Notes under the pieces: generated by a model | What the model was told of the DNA's origin: nothing | The model's database searches: none | What the model saw: the letters and a program-made list of their open reading frames with translations, nothing else | Shown here: one piece after another, positions 19,526 to 28,552 of the stretch | How positions within the stretch are numbered: position 1 is the first letter of the stretch | Layout of the letters: the number at the start of each line of letters is the position of its first letter | DNA from: Variovorax sp. PAMC26660 | Lineage (GTDB): Bacteria; Pseudomonadota; Gammaproteobacteria; Burkholderiales; Burkholderiaceae_C | DNA length: 64,000 nt | Assembly (NCBI RefSeq): GCF_014302995.1 | Contig: NZ_CP060295.1 | Span: 3,339,501 to 3,403,500, forward strand | Reading direction: 5' to 3' | Translations under genes and position numbers: made by a program

Positions 19526-20230
19526 TCAGGAAACCTCGACGATCCGCCCGTGTTCGAGGTGGATCACCCGGTTGCATTCCTTGGCAATCAGCTCCGGCGA
19601 GTGCGATGCCAGCACCAGGATGCCGGACTTGGACACCACGTCCCGCATGCGCTTCTCGGCCTTTTCGGTGAACTCCGCGTCGCCCACCGAAAGCCATTCG
19701 TCCATGAGCAGGATGTCGGCCTCGACGCTGGTCGAGATGGCGAACGCCAGCCGCATCATCATGCCGGTGGAGTAGGTGCGGACCGGCATGTTGACGTACT
19801 CGCCCAAGCCGCTGAATTCGCAGATCTCGGGCGTAAGCCGGTCAATGTCTTTCTTGCTCATGCCCATCACGAGCCCGCGCAGCATGATGTTCTCGACGCC
19901 GGTTGCATCCATCTCGATGCCGAGCGAAGGATCGATCAGGCTCGCGACCGAACCCTGCCGGGTGAACTCTCCCGCGGAGGGCTCGTAGACGCCTGCCAGC
20001 GTGCGCAGCAGCGTCGATTTGCCCGCGCCGTTGTGACCCACGAGGCCCAGCCGATCTCCGCTCTTGAGTTCGAGGTTGATGCCGCTGAGTGCTTGCACCA
20101 CGGTGACCCCGGTTTCCTTGCCGAAGCGGCCACCGGTGACGGAGGCTGCAAGTGTCTTCTTGAGCGACGCTGCCCCGGCGCCATAGATCGGGAAGTTGAC
20201 CGAGACGTTTTTAAGTGAAATGAATGCCAT
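19526..20230 (-). CDS. wzt: Polysaccharide ABC exporter ATP-binding protein (Wzt/KpsT type)
   Basis: 234 residues. Walker A is G-H-N-G-A-G-K-S near residue 65, the signature is Y-S-T-G-M-M-M-R-L-A (~155) and Walker B is I-L-L-M-D-E (~178), followed by a switch His in A-S-H-S. The Y-S-T-G-M signature and the E-F-S-G-L-G-E-Y motif are typical of polysaccharide and teichoic-acid exporters. The protein stops right after the nucleotide-binding domain, so it lacks the C-terminal carbohydrate-binding domain that reads the modified chain end in E. coli O8/O9a Wzt. Three bases separate it from wzm; the order is manC-wzm-wzt. Confidence 0.92.
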   Translation of the reverse strand: MAFISLKNVSVNFPIYGAGAASLKKTLAASVTGGRFGKETGVTVVQALSGINLELKSGDRLGLVGHNGAGKSTLLRTLAGVYEPSAGEFTRQGSVASLIDPSLGIEMDATGVENIMLRGLVMGMSKKDIDRLTPEICEFSGLGEYVNMPVRTYSTGMMMRLAFAISTSVEADILLMDEWLSVGDAEFTEKAEKRMRDVVSKSGILVLASHSPELIAKECNRVIHLEHGRIVEVS

Positions 20231-20233
20231 GGA

Positions 20234-21037
20234 TCAGAGCCAGTAGACAACGCGGCGACGGTACTTGGAGAACAGCAGGATCGCTGCCGCAAGGCACAGG
20301 ACCGTCCATACCAGGATACCCAGCCAGCTGTGGATATGCGCGGTGCCGCCCATCAGGGGGGTCCGCAACAGGTCGAGCATTTGTGCGAAGGGGTTCCAGA
20401 GAACGTACTTGGCACGCCCCGGCAGATTCTCGGGCAGCCAGAACACGGGTGTCAGGAACATCAGCATCTGCATCACGCTGGTCACGATCTGGGTGACGTC
20501 GCGATAGCGTGTGCAAATCAGGCCCAGCAACAGGCCGAGAGCGTGGGCATTGATGATCAGAATGGCAAAGGCCGGCAGTATCAGCAGCACCGACCAGGAG
20601 AGCGATATACCTGCCCAGATTGCCACGGGGATATACAACACGATCTGATGAGCGAACTGGATCAGGTTCCGTGCAAGGCTTCGCCAGACAAAAAGACTGA
20701 TCGGGAAATAGCCCTGCTTCAGGTAGTTGGATGAGCCGACAAAGGCATTGCAGGCATCCGTCACCACGCTGGAGAAAAAGCCCCAGAAGATGATCCCGAG
20801 CGCAAGGTGGGGAAAGAACCTGGAAAGCTCGCTGCCGAACAGCGAGCTGTACAGCGGGCCCATGCCGGCGATCATGACGCCCATGCTCAGGGTGAGCCAC
20901 ACGGGTCCGAGCATCGAGCGCCGATAGCGCAGAACGATGTCGAACCATGCCAGCGTCCACCAGATGTCCGTGCGGCGCGTGCCTTCCCACCAGTCAGACA
21001 GGGCGCTTCGATGCAGATTGGATTGAACTTGACTCAT
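20234..21037 (-). CDS. wzm: Polysaccharide ABC exporter permease (Wzm type)
   Basis: 267 residues with about six membrane spans and the ABC2-type amphipathic N-terminus (D-I-V-L-R-Y-R-R-S-M-L-G-P-V-W near residue 33), the usual start of Wzm/TagG permeases. With Wzt it exports an undecaprenyl-diphosphate-linked glycan assembled in the cytoplasm. The ATG at 21037 overlaps the manC stop, so the two genes are translationally coupled. No Wzx flippase or Wzy polymerase was recognised in the window, which agrees with ABC-dependent export. Confidence 0.92.
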   Translation of the reverse strand: MSQVQSNLHRSALSDWWEGTRRTDIWWTLAWFDIVLRYRRSMLGPVWLTLSMGVMIAGMGPLYSSLFGSELSRFFPHLALGIIFWGFFSSVVTDACNAFVGSSNYLKQGYFPISLFVWRSLARNLIQFAHQIVLYIPVAIWAGISLSWSVLLILPAFAILIINAHALGLLLGLICTRYRDVTQIVTSVMQMLMFLTPVFWLPENLPGRAKYVLWNPFAQMLDLLRTPLMGGTAHIHSWLGILVWTVLCLAAAILLFSKYRRRVVYWL

Positions 21038-22452
21038 ACCCGTCCATAAGTGTCTGCCAGGCGGACGATGTCGTCCTCACCCAGGTAACTGCCACACTGG
21101 ACTTCGATGAGCACCAGTTCTTCGTCGCCGATGTTGGTCAAGCGGTGTTTCTCTTTCAATGGGATGTAGCGGTACTGGCCGGGCAGGGTCTCGTGCTCGG
21201 TTTCGCCGATCTGGACGATGCCTCGCCCCTGGACGACAACCCAGTGCTCCGCGCGGTGATAGTGATATTGCAACGAGAGTGATTCGCCCGGCATGACCGT
21301 GATGCGCTTCACCTTGTAGCCTTCTTCTTCCTTCAGCGCTGCGTAAGTCCCCCATGGGCGGTTGACTACTGCAGGCGATTGGACCGTTTCGTGCTGGCGC
21401 GCTTTCAGCGTGTCGACGACATTTTTGACCTGCTGGGCGCTGCTTTTATGCGCAACCAGGAGTGCATCAGGCGTGTCGACGATGATCAGATCGTGCACGC
21501 CCAGCGTAGCGACGACCTTGGGGGAGTGGCTGTCGACCTGTACGTGCGTGCCAGTGGTGTCGATGGCAACGACGTTGGAGGGCATCGTATTGCCGCTTGC
21601 ATCGGGGATGAGCGCCTTGGCCAGGGCAGGCCAGGAACCCACGTCGCTCCAGCCGAACTTGGCGGGCACCACGTGCACATTGTCGGCAGGCTCCATCACC
21701 GCGTAGTCGATGCTGATGTCTGGCTGGAGGCCGAAGGTGTGCAGGTCGAACTGGACCGTCTCGCCAGCGGTGCGTGAGGATTCGAGCGCACGCCGGGCGG
21801 CCGCCAGCAGCTCCGGTGCGTGTCTTTCAAACGCAGCCACGATGGCGTCCGCCGTGAAGCAGAACATGCCGCTGTTCCAGTAGTAGCGCCCGGTCGCGAG
21901 GTATTCCTGCGCAGTTTGGAGATCGGGCTTCTCGACGAAGCGCCTGACCGGCTGGCTCTCTCTCGAAACATGGTCGACCTCGATGTAGCCGAACCCCGTG
22001 TCGGGACTGGTCGGGCTGATGCCGAACACCACCAGTGCGCCCTGGATTGCAAGCCGGAACGCCTGGCTCGCGCTTGCAACGAATGCTTCGACGTCCGGCA
22101 CCAGGTGGTCGGCGGACAGCACGAGCATCACCGTATCGCCGCTGAATTGCTTGATGCACTGCAGCGCAGCCAGGGCGATCGCCGGGCCGGTGTTGCGTCC
22201 CTTGGGCTCGAGCAGCAGCGTGGTTTCGGGCGGATCGGACATCTGCCGGAGCACGTCCTTGGTGAGAAACAGGTGGTCCTTGTTGGTGACGACCATCAGG
22301 TCGCCGGTACCGCATGCCTGTCCGCGCTCAATCGCTTGCTGCAGAAGGGTCGAGCCTCCCAGCTTCATGAACGGCTTGGGAAAGGCTTGCCGGGAAGAAG
22401 GCCAGAGTCTGGAACCGGAGCCTCCCGAGAGCACCACTGAAAGCACCCGCAT
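21034..22452 (-). CDS. manC: Mannose-1-phosphate guanylyltransferase / mannose-6-phosphate isomerase
   Basis: 472 residues, the normal length of the bifunctional type II enzyme. The N-terminal nucleotidyltransferase has the signature L-S-G-G-S-G-S-R-L-W-P near residue 7 and the mannose-binding F-V-E-K-P near 170. The C-terminal cupin (~350-470) has R-P-W-G-T-Y, G-E-S-L-S-L-Q-Y-H-Y-H-R-A-E-H-W and the zinc-type histidines. It makes GDP-mannose from mannose-1-phosphate and interconverts fructose-6-P and mannose-6-P, supplying Gmd and any mannosyltransferases here. A purine-rich AGGG just ahead of the ATG may serve as the ribosome binding site. Confidence 0.95.
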   Translation of the reverse strand: MRVLSVVLSGGSGSRLWPSSRQAFPKPFMKLGGSTLLQQAIERGQACGTGDLMVVTNKDHLFLTKDVLRQMSDPPETTLLLEPKGRNTGPAIALAALQCIKQFSGDTVMLVLSADHLVPDVEAFVASASQAFRLAIQGALVVFGISPTSPDTGFGYIEVDHVSRESQPVRRFVEKPDLQTAQEYLATGRYYWNSGMFCFTADAIVAAFERHAPELLAAARRALESSRTAGETVQFDLHTFGLQPDISIDYAVMEPADNVHVVPAKFGWSDVGSWPALAKALIPDASGNTMPSNVVAIDTTGTHVQVDSHSPKVVATLGVHDLIIVDTPDALLVAHKSSAQQVKNVVDTLKARQHETVQSPAVVNRPWGTYAALKEEEGYKVKRITVMPGESLSLQYHYHRAEHWVVVQGRGIVQIGETEHETLPGQYRYIPLKEKHRLTNIGDEELVLIEVQCGSYLGEDDIVRLADTYGRV

Positions 22453-22615
22453 TTTTTATACCCTGTCTTTATGGAGCGATAATTTTACCGGCCCCTCTTG
22501 GGCCAAGCCGTGACCAAGCGTTCGTCGTACAACGCACCGCGCATTGCGCGCAACGGCCTTTCCATCGCAGGGCCATGGCCTCACCGCGAGTTTTCGGGAT
22601 GATCGACCTTATTTT
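22453..22615. promoter_or_regulatory. Divergent promoter region between manC and the GT2 run
   Basis: A 163-base gap between divergent units. The half next to manC (22453-22490) is strongly AT-rich, with GATAAT at 22479-22484 on the plus strand and TAAAAT on the minus strand over the same bases (22482-22487); both are -10-like and neither has a convincing -35. The half next to the glycosyltransferase gene is GC-rich with no recognisable signal. Confidence 0.35.
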
Positions 22616-24574
22616 ATGAGGCCCACGCTGCCTGCCGCACAACAAGGGAGAAGGCCCTCCTCACGCCCCGCCGAACTGACCAAGGCGCAGCTGCAGGCGC
22701 GCGTGCGCGCCCTGGAGCATCAGGTGCAGGCCATGGAGCGTTCGACCAGCTGGCGCCTGACGGCCCCCGTGCGCTGGGCCAGCCGGGCCGTGCAGCGGTT
22801 GCGCGGCGCGCAGCCTGCCGCCGCTGGCATTGCGGGTGGCAACTACACCGAATGGATCGCGCAGTCCGCAGCGCGGGAAGAGGGTGCTCTGCGCGCCCTG
22901 GCCGACGAGGCCTCGCGCTGGAGCGCACCGCCCCTGATCTCGGTTCTCATGCCCACCTACAACCCGCGCGCTGCCTGGCTGCGCGAGGCCATCGCCTCGG
23001 TGCGGGCGCAGACCTATGCCCACTGGGAACTCTGCATCGCGGACGATGCATCCACCGATCCCCAGGTGGCCGAGATCCTCGAGGTCTGCGCGCGCGAGGA
23101 CGCCCGCATACGCTGGGTTCGCCGGCCGGTCAACGGCCACATTTCCGAGGCATCCAACAGCGCGCTCGCGCTCGCCAGCGGCGAGTGGGTCGCCCTGATG
23201 GACCACGACGACCTCCTGGCGCCTGGCGCACTGCTTCGCGTCGCGCATGAACTGCGTACGCATGCCGACGCCCGGATGATCTATTCGGACGAGGACAAGA
23301 TCGACGCCACCGGCCGTCGCTACAACCCCTACTTCAAGCCCGACTGGAACCTCGACCTGTTCCTCTCCCAGAACATGTATTCGCACCTCGGCGCCTATCA
23401 GCGCTCGCTGGTGCTCGAGGTCGGCGGCTTTCGCAAGGGCTTCGAGGGTGCGCAGGACTACGACCTCGCCCTGCGCTGCATCGAGCGTGTCGCGCCACAG
23501 CAGATACGGCACATCCCGCACGTCCTTTACCACTGGCGCGCCCATGCCGAAAGCACGGCGCAGTCAGCCGGCGCCAAGCCCTATGCCGAGATCGCCGGCG
23601 AGCAGGCGCTGAACGAGCACTTCGAACGCACCGGCGTCGCGGCCCGCAGCGAGAGCACACCCTACGGCTATCGCACACGCCTGTCCGCACCCACGGATTG
23701 GCCCCGGGTGTCTTTGGTCATTCCGACGCGCGACGCAATCGGTCTCGTGCGGCAGTGCATCGAAAGCATCGTCTCCCTCTCGACCTATCCCGACTACGAG
23801 ATCCTGCTGGTCGACAACGGCTCCACCGATCCGGAGGCCCTGCGCTATTTCGACGAACTGCGCGGCCTGCAAGGCTTCAGGGTGATCCGTGACGACGGCG
23901 AATTCAACTACGCGGCGCTCAACAACACCGCAGTTGCGCAGGCCACCGGCGAGATCGTCGCGCTGATAAACAACGACATCGAAGTCATCACCGGCGACTG
24001 GCTCGAGGAGATGGTGGCTATCGCCCTTCAGCCGGGTGTCGGCGCGGTCGGAGCGAAGCTCCTGTACCCGGACGACACGGTCCAGCATGCGGGCGTGCTG
24101 CTGGGCATCGGCGGCATTGCGGGCCACGCCCACAAGCATCTCGCACGCGCCGATGGTGGCTACTTCAACCGCGCGCAGCTCACGCAAACCTTCAGCGCGG
24201 TGACTGCCGCCTGTCTCGTGGTGCGCAAGTCTCTCTATGAGGAGGTTGGTGGCCTCGATGCCGATAACCTCAAGATTTCGTACAACGACGTCGATTTCTG
24301 TCTGCGGCTGCGCGAAGCCGGCTACCGCAATGTCTGGACCCCCTATGCCGAGCTCTACCACCACGAGTCGGCCACGCGCCCCCGCGACCTCGATCCCGCA
24401 CAGCGGGAGCGCGCCGCGCGAGAAGAGGGCTACATGACGACCCGCTGGGCAGGCCTGCTTGGCAACGACCCCGCCTACAACTCCAACTTGGACCTCGACA
24501 CCGAGGACTTCCGCCTCGCATGGCCGCCACGGCATGTGTCGGGCGATAGCGCCGCAACCGGAGTGCGAGTATGA
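22616..24574 (+). CDS. Tandem GT2 glycosyltransferase
   Basis: 652 residues from the ATG at 22616; a TTG at 22544 would add 24 residues without family character. An N-terminal coiled coil (A-Q-L-Q-A-R-V-R-A-L-E-H) leads into S-T-S-W-R-L-T-A-P-V-R (~42-52). GT2 domain 1 (~107-345) has intact I-A-D-D-A-S and L-M-D-H-D-D-L; GT2 domain 2 (~364-640) has L-V-D-N-G-S and L-I-N-N-D-I-E-V. Both domains therefore look catalytically able. It is a close relative of the next gene's product, and the two overlap by ATGA, which points to a tandem duplication. Confidence 0.88.
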   Translation: MRPTLPAAQQGRRPSSRPAELTKAQLQARVRALEHQVQAMERSTSWRLTAPVRWASRAVQRLRGAQPAAAGIAGGNYTEWIAQSAAREEGALRALADEASRWSAPPLISVLMPTYNPRAAWLREAIASVRAQTYAHWELCIADDASTDPQVAEILEVCAREDARIRWVRRPVNGHISEASNSALALASGEWVALMDHDDLLAPGALLRVAHELRTHADARMIYSDEDKIDATGRRYNPYFKPDWNLDLFLSQNMYSHLGAYQRSLVLEVGGFRKGFEGAQDYDLALRCIERVAPQQIRHIPHVLYHWRAHAESTAQSAGAKPYAEIAGEQALNEHFERTGVAARSESTPYGYRTRLSAPTDWPRVSLVIPTRDAIGLVRQCIESIVSLSTYPDYEILLVDNGSTDPEALRYFDELRGLQGFRVIRDDGEFNYAALNNTAVAQATGEIVALINNDIEVITGDWLEEMVAIALQPGVGAVGAKLLYPDDTVQHAGVLLGIGGIAGHAHKHLARADGGYFNRAQLTQTFSAVTAACLVVRKSLYEEVGGLDADNLKISYNDVDFCLRLREAGYRNVWTPYAELYHHESATRPRDLDPAQRERAAREEGYMTTRWAGLLGNDPAYNSNLDLDTEDFRLAWPPRHVSGDSAATGVRV

Positions 24575-26487
24575 ACGCCTCCACCCCACCTCAGCGCAAC
24601 CGTCTCTGGCGGGCGCTGGCCTTCATTCCCAACGCTCTCTACAAAGGCGGCGGCCTCGGCGGCGCGGCTCGCCGAGCCCTGCAGATCTTTCGGCAATCGG
24701 GTGTGCGCGGCGTTGCGCGCTCGGTGCGCGTGCTGCTGCGTGGTGACGGTCCGCCATTGATGGCGGATGCCTCGCGTGCTGACCGCTTTCAGTACCGCGA
24801 ATGGCTCAAGCGCTACGAATCGCCGCTGACATCGGAGGCACGCCAGGAGCTCAAGGCGCAGGCCGAACAATGGCCGGGTACGCCCATCTTTGCGTTGGTG
24901 ATGGCGGTGGCGGACTCGTCGCACCAGGCGCTGGAGCGCGCTGTGGCCTCCGTGCGTGCACAGGTCTATCCGCACTGGCATTTGTCTTTGGTCGTTCACG
25001 CGGCGCTATCGGCGCAGACCCGGGAATGGCTGGAGAGCCAGGCAAGCGTCGACGCCCGCATCGAGCTGTTGGTGCAACCGCCGATGGCCCTTGTCGCCGA
25101 CTGGCTGGCTTGTTGCGATGCGCGCGATGCGCTCGCCCCCGATACCTTGTGGCGCGTCGCCGATGCGGCAGTGGGCAATCCGCAGGCGGCGCTGATCTAC
25201 ACCGACGAAGACCGTATTGCCGACGACGGCCAGCGCTCGGCGCCTTACTTCAAGCCCGACTGGAACGTCGACCTCTTGAGGTCGCAGGACTACGTATCGA
25301 GGCTCGCGTTCTTTTCCGCAAGCCTTGCGAGCGAACTCGGTGGCTTCGATCCCGGTTTCGGTGAAGCGGCTTCCTACGACCTCGCCTTGCGCTGCGCCGA
25401 GCATCTGTCGTCCGAGCGCATCGTCCACATCCCCAAGGTGCTGTACCACCGGCATGTGGCATCGCCCGACCACGTCCATGCGATGGACCCCGCCGAGTAC
25501 GTCCCCGAAGGCGGCGAGCGCGCGCTGCAGGCGCATCTGGCGCGCACGGGCATCGCGGCCACGGCCCAGCGCGAGTCGCATGGTTTTCGCGTGCGCTACG
25601 ACTTGCCAGCGGAGCTGCCGCTGGTCTCGCTCTTCATCCCCACGCGCAACGGCCTGAAACTGGTGCGCCAGTGCATCGAGAGCATCCTCGAGAAGACGCT
25701 CTATCCCCGCTACGAGATCATCCTCGTGGACAACGGCTCCGACGATCCCGAGGCGTTGCGGTATTTCGAGGAAATCGCTGCACGATCTGGTGTGCGGGTG
25801 CTGCGCGACGACAGCCCGTTCAACTACTCGGCGCTCAACAACGGTGCCGCGGCCATCGCCAGGGGCGAGATCTTCGGCCTCATCAACAACGACATCGAGG
25901 TGATCTCGCCCGACTGGCTCGGCGAAATGGTCAGCATCGCCTTGCAGCCCGGCGTGGGGGCGGTCGGTGCGCGCCTCTGGTATCCCGAGAAAACGCTGCA
26001 GCACGCTGGCGTGGTGCTGGGCTACCGTGGCGGCGTGGCCGACCACGCGCACCGCCGGCTGGCGGAAGGCGACGCGGGGTACTTCGGCCGCGCTGCGTTG
26101 CTGCAGACTTTTTCCGTGGTCACCGCGGCCTGCCTCGTGGTGCGCCGCGCGCTCTACGAAGAGGTGGGTGGCCTCGACGCCCAGCACCTCAAGGTGGCCT
26201 ACAACGACGTCGACTTCTGCCTGCGCCTGCGCGAAGCCGGCTACCGCAATGTCTGGACACCGTATGCCGAGCTGTTCCACCACGAATCCGCCACACGGCC
26301 GTCGGACCTGTCCGAAGCGCAGATCGAACGCTTCCTGGGCGAAGAGCGCTACATGAAGAACCGCTGGGGCGACCTGCTGTTCAACGACCCGGCCTACAAC
26401 CCCAACCTGAGCCTCGAGATCGAGGACTTCAGCTACGCTTGGCCGCCGCGTGCGGCGAAGTCGCAATCGGCCGCCACATCCGCATGA
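24571..26487 (+). CDS. Tandem GT2 glycosyltransferase with a degenerate first domain
   Basis: 638 residues. The second GT2 domain (~350-620) is intact (L-V-D-N-G-S-D-D, L-I-N-N-D-I-E-V) and almost matches the upstream paralogue through the acceptor end (Y-N-D-V-D-F-C-L-R-L-R-E-A-G-Y-R-N-V). The first domain (~106-335) keeps the fold-specific Y-F-K-P-D-W-N but has lost the nucleotide-binding D-D-A-S (V-H-A-A-L at that place) and the D-x-D metal site (C-D-A-R-D-A). It probably acts as a structural or acceptor-binding half. The N-terminus lacks the S-W-R tag found in its paralogue. Start and stop both sit in 4-base overlaps. Confidence 0.87.
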   Translation: MNASTPPQRNRLWRALAFIPNALYKGGGLGGAARRALQIFRQSGVRGVARSVRVLLRGDGPPLMADASRADRFQYREWLKRYESPLTSEARQELKAQAEQWPGTPIFALVMAVADSSHQALERAVASVRAQVYPHWHLSLVVHAALSAQTREWLESQASVDARIELLVQPPMALVADWLACCDARDALAPDTLWRVADAAVGNPQAALIYTDEDRIADDGQRSAPYFKPDWNVDLLRSQDYVSRLAFFSASLASELGGFDPGFGEAASYDLALRCAEHLSSERIVHIPKVLYHRHVASPDHVHAMDPAEYVPEGGERALQAHLARTGIAATAQRESHGFRVRYDLPAELPLVSLFIPTRNGLKLVRQCIESILEKTLYPRYEIILVDNGSDDPEALRYFEEIAARSGVRVLRDDSPFNYSALNNGAAAIARGEIFGLINNDIEVISPDWLGEMVSIALQPGVGAVGARLWYPEKTLQHAGVVLGYRGGVADHAHRRLAEGDAGYFGRAALLQTFSVVTAACLVVRRALYEEVGGLDAQHLKVAYNDVDFCLRLREAGYRNVWTPYAELFHHESATRPSDLSEAQIERFLGEERYMKNRWGDLLFNDPAYNPNLSLEIEDFSYAWPPRAAKSQSAATSA

Positions 26488-27479
26488 GCGACACCACCGT
26501 TTCAGTCGCCCTGTGCACCTACAACGGCGCGCGCTTCTTGCGCGAGCAGGTCCGCAGCATCTGCCTGCAGACGCGCCCGCCGATGGAGATCGTGCTGTCC
26601 GACGATGCTTCGCGCGACGACACGCTGGCAGTGGCACGTGCGGCGCTCGATGAATGCCTGCGCGAAAGGCCGGGCCTTTCCATCGAACTGTGCGTGCTGG
26701 CCAACCCGGTGGCGCTGCGCGTGGTCAAGAATTTCGAGCAGGCCGTGCGCGCCTGCACGGGCACGCTGATCGCGCTGTCCGACCAGGACGACACCTGGTA
26801 TCCCGACCGTCTCGAACGACTGGTGGCCGAGTTCGACCGCCGCCCCGACCTGCTGCTGCTGCACTCCGACGCGCGGCTGGTCGACGCGCAGGGCGAGTCG
26901 CTCGGCGGCACGCTGTTCCATGCAATCGAAGTCACGCCGCACGAACTCCAGCGCATGCACGGCGGGCAGGCCTTCGACGTGCTGCTGCGCCGCAACGTCG
27001 TGACCGGTGCGACCGCCGTGTTCCGCCGCACGCTGCTTGAATCCGCGTTGCCGTTCCCGGTCGAGTGGGTGCATGACGAGTGGCTCGCGATCATCGCTTC
27101 GGCTGTGGGAAGCGTCGACACCGTCGAAGATTCACTCATCGACTACCGCCAGCACGAATCCAACCAGATCGGCGCACGCCGCGACAGCTTCATGGGCAAG
27201 GTGCGCAAGGCGCTGGCTTCGCGCGGCACCACGCATGCCGAGCGCGCCTATAAAGCCGAGCTGCTACTCGCCCAGCTCGAAAGACTGGGCGGCGCCGTGG
27301 CCCCCGCCACGGTCGAGAAAGTGCGCGGCAAGCTCGAGCACCAAAATTTCCGCGCGCGCCTGCCTGCGTCGCGCATCGCGCGCTGCGTGCCGGTTTTCCG
27401 CGAAGCCATGACCGGCCGCTACGACAAGTTCGGCCGCGGCGTGCGCGGCGTCGTGCGCGACCTCTTTGAATCCGTATGA
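26484..27479 (+). CDS. GT2 glycosyltransferase (rhamnosyltransferase-like)
   Basis: 331 residues, a single GT2 domain at the N-terminus: V-A-L-C-T-Y-N-G-A-R-F near residue 8, L-S-D-D-A-S-R-D-D near 36, L-S-D-Q-D-D-T-W near 98, the D-Q-D-D form common in WsaF/rhamnosyl-type enzymes. E-W-V-H-D-E-W near 195 is the acceptor/catalytic region. A basic helical C-terminus of ~100 residues may lie on the membrane. The ATG overlaps the previous TGA; the longer upstream frame only mirrors the preceding gene. The donor is not known. Confidence 0.87.
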   Translation: MSDTTVSVALCTYNGARFLREQVRSICLQTRPPMEIVLSDDASRDDTLAVARAALDECLRERPGLSIELCVLANPVALRVVKNFEQAVRACTGTLIALSDQDDTWYPDRLERLVAEFDRRPDLLLLHSDARLVDAQGESLGGTLFHAIEVTPHELQRMHGGQAFDVLLRRNVVTGATAVFRRTLLESALPFPVEWVHDEWLAIIASAVGSVDTVEDSLIDYRQHESNQIGARRDSFMGKVRKALASRGTTHAERAYKAELLLAQLERLGGAVAPATVEKVRGKLEHQNFRARLPASRIARCVPVFREAMTGRYDKFGRGVRGVVRDLFESV

Positions 27480-28552
27480 GCGCCGATTCCGCAGCGCCAC
27501 AACCGACCGTGAGTGACACTTTGCAGACCTCCACCCCCCAGGCGCCCACTGTCGTCGTCGTGATTCCGTTCTACAACGGCGCGCACTTCATCGAGCGATC
27601 GGTGCGCAGCGTGTTCGAGCAGTCGATGCCGGCCAGCGAAGTGATCGTGGTGAACGATGGCTCACGGCCCGAAGAGCGCGCCGCGCTCGACGCGCTGGCG
27701 CAGCGCTTTCCGTTCCGCATCATCGACAAGGAAAACGGTGGGCAGGGCTCGGCGCGCAACGCGGGGGTGGCGGCGTCGACTGCCGAGTACATCAGCTTCC
27801 TCGACCAGGACGACTTCTACCTGTCGAACCACATCGAGATCCTGGTCAAGGGCATCCCGGCCGACGAGCCGCGCATCGGCTTCATCTACGCGGACCTGGC
27901 CGAGGCCGACGGTGAAGGCAACATCATCCGCGCTGCGATGGTGAAGGACCACACCACGCACCATCCCAAGACGAGCATCTTCGAGATGCTGCGCAACGAC
28001 ATCTTCGTGCTGCCCTCGGCCGCGCTGGTGAGCCGCAAGGCTTTCGACGCCATCGGCGGCTTCGACACCCAGTTCATGGGCTTCGAGGACGACGACCTGT
28101 TCCTGCGCATCTTCCGCAAGGGCTACACGAACCACTTCATCGACAAGGTGGTGACGGTCTGGTGCATCCACACGGGCAGCACCTCGTTCGACATGCGCAT
28201 GATCCGCAGCCGCTTCAAGTACTTCAAGAAGCTGGTCGGCATGTTCCCGGACGAGCCCAGGCGCAACCGCTACTTCCTGCGCGACTACCTCATGCCGCGC
28301 TTCGGCCGCTACTTCATGGACCACGTGATCGAGGCTGTGAAGGCCGAAGACCCGAACCGGGTCGAGATGAGTGCGGTGCTCGCCGAGTACGCGGCCATCG
28401 TGTATGCGAACCCCGCCGTGGGGGGGCGCAAGAAGCTGGAGCTGCGCGCCACCATCTTCATGGTCGAACACAGCCCGCCGGCAGTGATCCGCGCCATAGG
28501 CGCCCTCACGCGCCTGCCCGGCGTGCGTTCGCTGCGGCGCCTGCTCGGCTAA
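27476..28552 (+). CDS. GT2 glycosyltransferase
   Basis: 358 residues. The GT2 domain starts near residue 22 with V-V-V-I-P-F-Y-N-G-A, then V-V-N-D-G-S-R-P (~58), N-G-G-Q-G-S-A-R-N-A-G (~85) and the metal site L-D-Q-D-D-F-Y near 105. G-F-E-D-D-D-L near 205 holds the likely catalytic base. It is the last gene of the four-gene coupled GT2 run. Its stop overlaps the stop of the convergent acyltransferase gene: CTAA at 28549-28552 gives TAA on this strand and TAG on the other, so there is no room for a terminator between them. Confidence 0.87.
   Translation: MSADSAAPQPTVSDTLQTSTPQAPTVVVVIPFYNGAHFIERSVRSVFEQSMPASEVIVVNDGSRPEERAALDALAQRFPFRIIDKENGGQGSARNAGVAASTAEYISFLDQDDFYLSNHIEILVKGIPADEPRIGFIYADLAEADGEGNIIRAAMVKDHTTHHPKTSIFEMLRNDIFVLPSAALVSRKAFDAIGGFDTQFMGFEDDDLFLRIFRKGYTNHFIDKVVTVWCIHTGSTSFDMRMIRSRFKYFKKLVGMFPDEPRRNRYFLRDYLMPRFGRYFMDHVIEAVKAEDPNRVEMSAVLAEYAAIVYANPAVGGRKKLELRATIFMVEHSPPAVIRAIGALTRLPGVRSLRRLLG

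Noticed and set aside
22453..22615. JUMPstart/ops element that often precedes polysaccharide operons
   Set aside because: No GGCGGTAG-like ops core was found here or in the 4440-4599 gap.
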